7,263 nucleotides of DNA, from positions 1-7,263 of the forward strand of contig JAFGQF010000032.1 of the NCBI GenBank assembly GCA_016935775.1. Direction: 5' to 3'. The notes below the pieces were generated by a model. It was not told where the DNA came from, searched no databases, and worked only from the letters and a program-made list of their open reading frames with translations. Positions 1 through 4,684 of this stretch are shown in pieces. The translations under genes were made by a program, and so were the position numbers. Position 1 is the stretch's first letter; every line of letters starts with the position of its first letter. Source of the stretch: Caldifarciminota bacterium. GTDB taxonomy: Bacteria > Hydrothermota > Tepidihabitantia > Tepidihabitantales > Tepidihabitantaceae.

Positions 1-569
1 CGGTCCACGCAGGCGACCAGGTCCACGTCCGACCGGTCCTCCCAGGACCGCAACTCGTCCTTGTAGAGCAGTTCGCCCGGGCTTCGCGCGCCGTAGATGA
101 CCGTCAGCCGGCCGTAATCGCCGCGCACCTCGGGGCGCAGCAGGTGAACCACGGCCGAGCGCAGGGTGGTGAACGAGAACCCGCCCGAGACGATGACCAC
201 GTCCCGGCCCTTTGCCAGGTCGAGCGGGTAGGAATTGCCGTAGGGGCCGCGCATCCCGATTGTCGCGCCGGCCTCGATTTCGTGCAGGGCGGTGGTGAAG
301 ACGCCGGCCTTCTTGACCGTGTACCAGACCCGGTCCTCGTGCGGGGCCGAGGCAATGCCGAACGGCGCCTCGCCGACCCCGGACAGCGACAGGAAACCGA
401 ACTGGCCGGGCGTGAACCGGAACGCCGCGCGGGCGTCCTCGTCCACGAACGACAGCTCGAAGGTCTTCAGGTCGCGGGCGTCGTTCTCGACGGTGACCTT
501 CTCGACCTTGACCGGCAGGGGGAGCCAAGGGTTGGGAAAAAACTGGGACACTTCCCTATTTCCGTTCAC
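1..569 (-). CDS. flxA: FlxA-like FAD/NAD(P)-binding subunit (sulfhydrogenase gamma type), partial
   Basis: My translation of the minus strand gives about 178 family-like residues beginning NPWLPLPVKVEKV, continuing with FTPGQFGFLSLSG, GEAPFGIASAP (flavin-binding strand), RGPYGNSYPLDL and VIVSGGFSFTTLRS (nucleotide-binding glycine-rich loop), then IYGARSPGELLYKDEL. This matches the FAD/NAD-binding oxidoreductases related to sulfhydrogenase gamma and FlxA. By family role it oxidises NADH (or NADPH) and passes electrons to FlxB in the cytoplasm. The C-terminus, where the family carries a [2Fe-2S] site, lies beyond the left edge. The start is odd: no in-frame ATG exists between the family-like N-terminus (about 536) and an in-frame stop at 864-866. 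The best candidates are GTG codons at 569-567 and 551-549, both inside repeat copy 1; the first has AGAGGA nine bases upstream. It follows flxB after a 160-base gap. The family call is strong; the start is uncertain. Confidence 0.85.
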   Translation of the reverse strand, partial: MNGNREVSQFFPNPWLPLPVKVEKVTVENDARDLKTFELSFVDEDARAAFRFTPGQFGFLSLSGVGEAPFGIASAPHEDRVWYTVKKAGVFTTALHEIEAGATIGMRGPYGNSYPLDLAKGRDVVIVSGGFSFTTLRSAVVHLLRPEVRGDYGRLTVIYGARSPGELLYKDELRSWEDRSDVDLVACVD

Positions 570-666
570 CGGTGGGGTTCCTCTGGAATGCTCTGCTGCG
601 TCGAGTGCGGGCGGGCTTTCGTTTGATGCGAGGCTGGCCGGAAATGGGGAAGTGTCCCGTTTTTTC
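536..666 (-). repeat. 131-bp palindromic repeat, copy 1 (MITE/REP-like), at the flxA N-terminus
   Basis: The ends carry the inverted pair GGGACACTTCCC (545-556) and GGGAAGTGTCCC (647-658), perfect over 12 bp, flanked outside by an A-run on the left and a T-run on the right. It aligns without gaps to copy 2 at 1656-1786, with 9 differences that I count over the 129-bp core. On the minus strand it is open throughout and reads into flxA, ending NGNREVSQFF just before NPWLPLPV. No target-site duplication is obvious. It encodes no transposase, so it looks like a non-autonomous element. Confidence 0.9.
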
Positions 667-670
667 TGTG

Positions 671-720
671 GATGAGGGATGAGCGATGAGGGGAGGCAGA
701 AGGCAGAAGGCAGAGGGCAG
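671..720. repeat. Two adjacent arrays of 7-bp tandem repeats
   Basis: Read on the plus strand, 671-691 is three heptamers GATGAGG, GATGAGC, GATGAGG. After GGA at 692-694, 695-720 is GGCAGAA, GGCAGAA, GGCAGAG and a partial GGCAG. The arrays lie between the flxB stop (730-732) and repeat copy 1. On the coding (minus) strand they are pyrimidine-rich, so they cannot act as Shine-Dalgarno sequences for flxA. No coding role is supported. Confidence 0.85.
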
Positions 721-729
721 GGGTCGGAA

Positions 730-1866
730 TCACTCCAGCTCCTCTTGGAGAGTCGTGAGCGTTTCGCGCAGGTCGATGCCGGACGGGCATTCGACGATGC
801 AGCGGCCGCAGCCGACGCAGAGCACCGTCCCGTGAACCGCCGGGAAGTAGCGGAACTTGTGCATCATCCGGTTGCGCAGACGGTCGCGGCCCGTCGGCCG
901 CGGGTTGTGGCCCGAGGCGTGGCGGGTGAAGAGCGAGAACTGGCACGAGTCCCAGGTCCGGATGCGCGCGCCGCGGCCGTGCGACTCCTCGTCGGTGACG
1001 TCGAAGCAGTGGCAGGTCGGGCAGACATAGGTGCAGACCCCGCAGTTGACGCACGGCAGCGCGATTTCATCCCACGCCTTGTGGTCGAACCCGGCCTTGA
1101 GCTTCTCCTGCAGGGCCGCAGTATCGGAGGTGAACTTCATCGCGGCCCGGGCTTCCTGCTCCAAACCGGCAGCCTTTTCGATATCGGGTGCAGTCGCCTC
1201 GGGCAGGTGCGCGACCAGCGCTTCGCCCTTCGCGGTCATGGGCCGGGCCAGGTAGCGGTCGCCTGAGTCGACGAGCAGCAGGTCGAGCGCCGCAGAGCCG
1301 TGGGGCGAGCCGCCGACCGCGGTGCAGAAACAGGCCGGGCCGGGCTCGTTGCAGGCCAGGCCGATGATGGTTGTCTTCTCGCGGCGCGCGCGGTAGTAGG
1401 GGTCGGGCGTCGCCTCGTCGAGGAACACCCGGTCGAACATTTCAAGCGCGGCTGCGTCGCAGGGCCGGGCGCCGAGCACGATGCGCTCGGCGGCGACCGC
1501 TTCCACCGGCTCGACCCGCTCGGGCGTGTCGGTGTCGAACGTGAACATCACCTCGCGCCGGGGCAGGAACAGCTCCTTCAGCGGCAGCTTGGTGTTCAGG
1601 TGGTCGAGGTTCACCTGGGCCGGGTCGGTGATGTGCCGGAACTCGGTCGTGTCCCGAAAAAACTGGGACACTTCCCTATTTCCGTTCACCGGTGGGGTTC
1701 CTGCGGAATGTTCTGCTGCGTCGAGTGCGGGCGGGTTTTCGTCTGATGCGGGGTTGGCCGGAAACGGGGAAGTGTCCCGTTCTTTCGGCGCGTACAGCTC
1801 GGCCCGTTCCATCAGCCCCTTGATGAAACCGTTGAGTTCCTTGCCCGGGATGATGCGCGGTTTCAT
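730..1866 (-). CDS. flxB: FlxB-like sulfhydrogenase-beta-type protein with two [4Fe-4S] clusters and an in-frame repeat insertion
   Basis: The 378-residue product has the hydrogenase/sulfur-reductase beta architecture. The N-terminus is MKPRIIPGKELNGFIKGLME. A middle domain holds GARPCDAAALEMFDRVFLD (from about residue 132) and LACNEPGPACFCTAVGG (170-186). The C-terminal part has two ferredoxin motifs: C272-x2-C275-x2-C278-x3-C282-P followed by C285/C287, and C350-x2-C353-x2-C356-x3-C360-P. In FlxABCD complexes this subunit relays electrons between flavoprotein FlxA and the FlxC/FlxD side. Residues about 29-71 (ERDTSPFP to NREVSQFF) are encoded by repeat copy 2 and sit between conserved-looking AELYAPK and TTEFRHITDP; without them the protein would be near 334 residues. 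The ATG at 1866-1864 directly follows the flxC stop TAG (1869-1867) with no gap, and AGG/GGAG-like purines lie just upstream, which supports translational coupling. The family call is strong. Confidence 0.92.
   Translation of the reverse strand: MKPRIIPGKELNGFIKGLMERAELYAPKERDTSPFPANPASDENPPALDAAEHSAGTPPVNGNREVSQFFRDTTEFRHITDPAQVNLDHLNTKLPLKELFLPRREVMFTFDTDTPERVEPVEAVAAERIVLGARPCDAAALEMFDRVFLDEATPDPYYRARREKTTIIGLACNEPGPACFCTAVGGSPHGSAALDLLLVDSGDRYLARPMTAKGEALVAHLPEATAPDIEKAAGLEQEARAAMKFTSDTAALQEKLKAGFDHKAWDEIALPCVNCGVCTYVCPTCHCFDVTDEESHGRGARIRTWDSCQFSLFTRHASGHNPRPTGRDRLRNRMMHKFRYFPAVHGTVLCVGCGRCIVECPSGIDLRETLTTLQEELE
1656..1786 (-). repeat. 131-bp palindromic repeat, copy 2, inserted in frame within flxB
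   Basis: This is the same element as copy 1, in the same orientation. The perfect inverted 12-mers are at 1665-1676 and 1767-1778. Including the outer CCGAAA ends, the two termini match over about 30 bp with a few mismatches and one missing base. The frame used by flxB is open across it, adding about 43 residues rich in Pro, Ser, Asn and charged residues. No target-site duplication is visible. Because both arms lie inside one mRNA, the transcript should form a strong terminal stem within the flxB coding region. Confidence 0.92.
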
Positions 1867-2688
1867 CTACCTGATGAACTCCTCTCTGTCTTCGGAATCG
1901 AAGGCGGTCAACGGCAGCGGCGCGTCCGGGTCGGTACCGGGCACGCTGCCGAACCGGTCCCGGACGATTAGGCTGACCTTGCGGTTGATAATCATCAGCG
2001 GGATGCCGATCGGGCAGGCTTTGGCGCAGGCGCCGCATTCCACGCAGCGGCCGGCCATGTGGATCGCGCGCACCATGTGGAACAGTACGTTGTCCGACGG
2101 GTCCGGGGTCCGGCCGACCCAGGCCGGCCGGCTCGCGTCCACGAAGCAGGTCGGGCAATAGCAGTTCGGGCAGACCTGGCGGCAGGCGTAGCAGCGGATG
2201 CAGCGCGACAGCTCGTCCAGCAGCGCCTGCCAGCGCTCGGCCGGGGGCAGGGCCTCGAACTCGCGGATGTCGGCGTAGTCGTCGGGCGGCGAATCCGGGG
2301 CCCGCTCGCCGAGAAACTCGTCAAAGACTACCGGGTTGCGTACCGGCTGGGTGTCGTCCGGGTCGGCCACGCCGATGATGTGAAGCCTGTCCCGCTCGAC
2401 CTGGTTCTCCTTGACGAGGTTCACGATTGACCGCGAGTCCGGGCCGCGGGCGACGACCGCGATGCGGCCCCGATGCCTGAGCCGGGGTAGCCAGGCGGCG
2501 AGATTGGCCGCGCAGTCCCGGTTCAGCACCAGTCGGTCGGCGTCGCCGGGTTCGGTCGCCAGGAACGGCACGCAGGTGCCGGGCAGGGTGCCTGCCCGGA
2601 ACCCGAGCACGCCCGCCACTTCCCGCTTCTCCAGCAGTTCCCGGGCGCGGGCGCGCAACTGCTGCTCCACCGCCGTCGGCCGGGGCAT
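1867..2688 (-). CDS. flxC: FlxC-like protein with two [4Fe-4S] ferredoxin motifs
   Basis: The 273-residue product has an N-terminal alpha/beta region (VLGFRAGTLPGTCVPF near 27-42, RGRIAVVARGPDSRSIVNLV near 73-92) without metal motifs, then two clusters: C163-x2-C166-x2-C169-x3-C173-P with extra C176, C178 and C181, and C215-x2-C218-x2-C221-x3-C225-P. The cysteine layout around the first motif (CPxCxC) resembles that of the neighbouring flxB product, which suggests shared ancestry of the C-terminal halves. In the FlxABCD family this subunit is an electron relay between FlxB and FlxD; that role is inferred from family and position. The ATG at 2688-2686 overlaps the flxD stop by one base (TGATG), and flxB follows with no gap. 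Alternative names would be 4Fe-4S dicluster protein or a distant FrhB-like protein. The flx subunit assignment rests largely on synteny. Confidence 0.88.
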   Translation of the reverse strand: MPRPTAVEQQLRARARELLEKREVAGVLGFRAGTLPGTCVPFLATEPGDADRLVLNRDCAANLAAWLPRLRHRGRIAVVARGPDSRSIVNLVKENQVERDRLHIIGVADPDDTQPVRNPVVFDEFLGERAPDSPPDDYADIREFEALPPAERWQALLDELSRCIRCYACRQVCPNCYCPTCFVDASRPAWVGRTPDPSDNVLFHMVRAIHMAGRCVECGACAKACPIGIPLMIINRKVSLIVRDRFGSVPGTDPDAPLPLTAFDSEDREEFIR

Positions 2689-3170
2689 CAGCCCGCCCGC
2701 TCCGCTTTCTCGGTGAGCCGGGCATCGGCCAGCCGGTTGGAGGGTCCCAGCGCGCGCACGCGCTCGGTCACCTCGCGCACCACCTCGGCGAACCGCTCGC
2801 CTTCGGCGGCCGAAACCCAGGAAAACGACACCCGGCCCGGCTCGATGCCGAAAAAGCCCAGCAGGTCGTGGAGCACCGCGAACCGGCGGCGGGCGACGTA
2901 GTTACCGGTCAGGTAGTGGCAGTCGCCTGGGTGGCAGCCGGAAACGAGCACGCCGTCCGCGCCCTGCTGCAGCGCCTTAAGGATGTAGAACGGGTCCACC
3001 CGGCCCGAGCACGGAACCCGGACCACGCGGATGGACGGCGGGTACTGGATGCGTGAGATGCCGGCCAGGTCGGCGCCGGCATACGAACACCAATTGCACA
3101 GGAACGCGACGATGCGCGGCTCGAAATCGCCGCTGACCGTGGACGGGACGGGATTAGTATCTGCCATCAT
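2688..3170 (-). CDS. flxD: FlxD / MvhD-like [2Fe-2S] electron-transfer subunit
   Basis: The 160-residue product, about the usual MvhD length with a short N-terminal lead, contains RIVAFLCNWCSYAGADLAG, VRVPCSGRVDPFYILKA and GVLVSGCHPGDCHYLTGN, giving the family cysteines C25, C28, C54, C79 and C84. MvhD proteins bind a [2Fe-2S] cluster and dock on HdrA, so here it should link the NADH-oxidising FlxABC module to HdrA. The start is ATG at 3170-3168 or the adjacent ATG at 3167-3165. Neither has a Shine-Dalgarno sequence, and a sigma70-like promoter just upstream implies a very short or absent leader. A longer in-frame reading from an ATG at 3362 would add 64 residues, include a partial repeat and run over the promoter, so I reject it. 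The stop overlaps the flxC start. It is the first gene of the minus-strand arm. Confidence 0.92.
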   Translation of the reverse strand: MMADTNPVPSTVSGDFEPRIVAFLCNWCSYAGADLAGISRIQYPPSIRVVRVPCSGRVDPFYILKALQQGADGVLVSGCHPGDCHYLTGNYVARRRFAVLHDLLGFFGIEPGRVSFSWVSAAEGERFAEVVREVTERVRALGPSNRLADARLTEKAERAG

Positions 3171-3188
3171 TAGACATGCAAGAACGGC

Positions 3189-3218
3189 ATTATAGCCCGG
3201 CCCGCCCGGGCTGTCCAA
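3189..3218 (-). promoter_or_regulatory. Sigma70-like promoter for flxDCBA
   Basis: On the minus strand a perfect TATAAT lies at 3194-3189. TTGGAC at 3218-3213 lies 18 bases upstream (or TGGACA with 17) as a partial -35 match. The spacer is GC-rich and includes the palindrome GCCCGGGC at 3204-3211. Transcription would start near 3182, only about 12 bases before the flxD ATG at 3170, where no Shine-Dalgarno sequence is present. Confidence 0.65.
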
Positions 3219-3254
3219 TGGCTTGTTCACGAGGCGTCGTTTCCACGACCGACC

Positions 3255-3300
3255 GGGGAAAAACTGGGACACTTCCCCATTCCCGTTCCCCGAAAAAACT
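3255..3300 (-). repeat. Partial third copy of the palindromic repeat in the divergent intergenic region
   Basis: Plus-strand 3255-3290 matches the left end of copies 1 and 2: an A-run, then CTGGGACACTTCCCC and ATTCCCGTTCCCC. The central part and the right arm are missing. Directly after it, CCGAAAAAACT at 3290-3300 again resembles the outermost left end of copy 2, as though two truncated left ends lie in tandem. The minus strand again reads NGNGEVSQFF, in the flxD phase. It lies upstream of both promoters. Confidence 0.75.
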
Positions 3301-3320
3301 ACGCCCGGCCCCCAGAGTTC

Positions 3321-3349
3321 TTGACACCCGCGCCGCCCGGATTTATGAT
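3321..3349 (+). promoter_or_regulatory. Sigma70-like promoter for the hdrCBA arm
   Basis: A perfect -35 TTGACA at 3321-3326 and a -10 TATGAT at 3344-3349 are separated by 17 bases, the optimal spacing. The expected start is near 3356, about five bases before the hdrC ATG at 3361. No Shine-Dalgarno sequence precedes that ATG, so the message is probably leaderless or nearly so. Confidence 0.75.
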
Positions 3350-3360
3350 GACATCTTGCC

Positions 3361-3756
3361 ATGTCTACAAGCGATGACGGCGACCGGCTGGTTTGTCAAA
3401 TCGAGGAGCTGAGCGGCCAGCGGGTCGCCGATTGCTACCAGTGCGGATGCTGTACCGCCGGTTGTCCGCTGGGCGACCTGATGGAGCCAGGACCGGCCCG
3501 GGCAATCCGGTTGCTGCAACTCGGTCACGCCCGGGAACTGCTCGACTCGGACGGCATCTGGTTGTGCGCGAGCTGCATGGTCTGCGGCAGCCGGTGTCCG
3601 CGCGGGGTGGACTACGCTCACATTGCCGAAGCCTGCCGGCAGATCCGTATCCGCCAGCGGTTCAGTCACGCCGGGCCGGAGACGGTGACCGCGGCGGCCT
3701 GCGAGGAGATTCCCCAGCAGGCGTTCATGGCCGCGTTCCGGAAGTACTCGGGGTGA
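3361..3756 (+). CDS. hdrC: Heterodisulfide reductase subunit C-like ferredoxin
   Basis: The 131-residue product is a compact HdrC with two [4Fe-4S] motifs: C25-x2-C28-x2-C31-x3-C35-P (CYQCGCCTAGCP) and C69-x2-C72-x2-C75-x3-C79-P (CASCMVCGSRCP). Between them is the typical HdrC segment GPARAIRLLQLGHARELLDSDGIWLCAS. There is no membrane segment, so it belongs with the soluble HdrABC type rather than the membrane HdrDE type. HdrC carries electrons from HdrA to the catalytic HdrB. It starts at the ATG at 3361, just downstream of a strong promoter and without a Shine-Dalgarno sequence. It ends in TGA at 3754-3756, and that stop overlaps the ribosome binding site of hdrB. It is the first gene of the plus-strand arm and its length is within the usual range. 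Confidence 0.93.
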   Translation: MSTSDDGDRLVCQIEELSGQRVADCYQCGCCTAGCPLGDLMEPGPARAIRLLQLGHARELLDSDGIWLCASCMVCGSRCPRGVDYAHIAEACRQIRIRQRFSHAGPETVTAAACEEIPQQAFMAAFRKYSG

Positions 3757-3760
3757 GGTG
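3755..3760 (+). promoter_or_regulatory. Ribosome binding site that decides the hdrB start
   Basis: GAGGTG at 3755-3760 overlaps the hdrC stop and lies six bases before ATG 3767. The alternative GTG start at 3758 falls inside this site and has no comparable upstream signal, so ATG 3767 is preferred. Confidence 0.6.
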
Positions 3761-3766
3761 AGCGGG

Positions 3767-4684
3767 ATGACGACAGCCGTGGCCGCCAAACCCGGGGAGC
3801 AGGCCGAGGACAACCCGGTGGTCGAAACCTACACTTATTATCCCGGGTGCACGCTCTATACCAAGGCGAAGAGCCTGGATCGCTGCGCGCGACTTGCGGC
3901 GGAGAAAGTCGGCTTCAGGCTGGAGGAGATGCCGTCGTGGGTGTGCTGCGGGGCGATCTACAACACCTCGGAGGACGATTTTGCCGGGCGTATCGGGGCC
4001 CAGCGCAACATTGTCCGGGCAAGCGCGCTCGGGGACCGGCTGGTGACGCTGTGCGCGGCCTGCCACAACGTGCTCAAGCGGGCCCAGGCCCGGCTCAACG
4101 ACCCGGCCAACGCCGTCGAGCGGCAGCGGGTGCTGGATTTCCTCGATGAGCCTTACGAGCGCGAAGTGCGGGTGCTGCACTACCTCGAGGTGCTCAAGAA
4201 CGATATCGGCTGGGAGGCGCTGGCCCGGAAGGTAGTGAAGCCGCTGGCAGGGCTCAAGGTCGCGTCCTACTACGGCTGCCTGATGGTTCGGCCGGCCGCG
4301 GTGCTTGGTTTCGACGACCCGGAGAACCCGCAGGTGATGGACGAGCTGGTCCGGACCCTGGGCGGTGAGCCGACCGGGTTCGACTTCAAGGCCGAGTGCT
4401 GCGGCGGGTACCTGGTGGTAAACCGGCCGGAAGCGGCCCGCGTGGCGTCGGCCCGGGTGCTGGACAACGCGAAGTCGTGGGGAGCGGAGGCGGTGGTCAC
4501 GACCTGTCCGCTTTGCCAGTATAACCTGGACAAGCTGCGCAAGCCGGGCAAGGCGGGTGAGCTGCCGGTCTTCTATTTTACCCAGTTACTGGGCCTGGCG
4601 GTGGGGCTGCCGAAGGATGAGCTCGGGTTCGACAGCAACGCAGTTGACCCGGTTCCGTTGCTCGAGAAGAGAGGATTGCTCTGA
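3767..4684 (+). CDS. hdrB: Heterodisulfide reductase subunit B-like, two CCG domains
   Basis: The 305-residue product contains two complete cysteine-rich CCG domains. The first is C28-x31-C60-C61-x34-C96-x2-C99 (YYPGCT, WVCCGA, CAACHN). The second is C171-x39-C211-C212-x34-C247-x2-C250 (YYGCLMVRP, AECCGGYL, CPLCQ). In characterised HdrB these bind two non-cubane [4Fe-4S] clusters that carry out stepwise disulfide cleavage. Every ligand position appears intact, so the protein should be catalytically competent. The physiological disulfide (small thiol, DsrC-like protein or other) cannot be told from the sequence. ATG 3767 is chosen over GTG 3758 because of its spacing from GAGGTG. The stop TGA at 4682-4684 overlaps the hdrA ATG by one base, so the two are translationally coupled. 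Length is normal for the family. Confidence 0.94.
   Translation: MTTAVAAKPGEQAEDNPVVETYTYYPGCTLYTKAKSLDRCARLAAEKVGFRLEEMPSWVCCGAIYNTSEDDFAGRIGAQRNIVRASALGDRLVTLCAACHNVLKRAQARLNDPANAVERQRVLDFLDEPYEREVRVLHYLEVLKNDIGWEALARKVVKPLAGLKVASYYGCLMVRPAAVLGFDDPENPQVMDELVRTLGGEPTGFDFKAECCGGYLVVNRPEAARVASARVLDNAKSWGAEAVVTTCPLCQYNLDKLRKPGKAGELPVFYFTQLLGLAVGLPKDELGFDSNAVDPVPLLEKRGLL

Noticed and set aside
144..626. Long plus-strand open frame of 160 codons opposite flxA
   Set aside because: It is antisense to flxA, has no recognisable domain, and is explained by GC-rich codon use and the stop-free repeat.
536..666. Repeat copy 1 as a rho-independent terminator after flxB
   Set aside because: It has an inverted repeat and a T-run, but the arms are about 90 bases apart, the same structure lies inside flxB at copy 2, and flxA continues downstream.
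536..1786. The repeats as a CRISPR array
   Set aside because: There are only two full copies, 131 bp long and about 1 kb apart, with no spacers and no cas genes.
1481..2161. Plus-strand open frame spanning repeat copy 2 and parts of flxB and flxC
   Set aside because: It crosses two real genes on the opposite strand and has no domain; the repeat happens to be open on both strands.
3222..3233. Imperfect palindrome CTTGTTCACGAG upstream of the flxD -35 box as a possible Rex-type operator
   Set aside because: Only 8 of 12 positions are symmetric and it does not fit the TTGTGAA-n4-TTCACAA consensus, so there is no real support.
3171..3362. N-terminal extension of flxD from an ATG at 3362 that includes the partial repeat
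   Set aside because: It would run through the TATAAT promoter, overlap the divergent hdrC start codon and add 64 residues unlike any MvhD protein.
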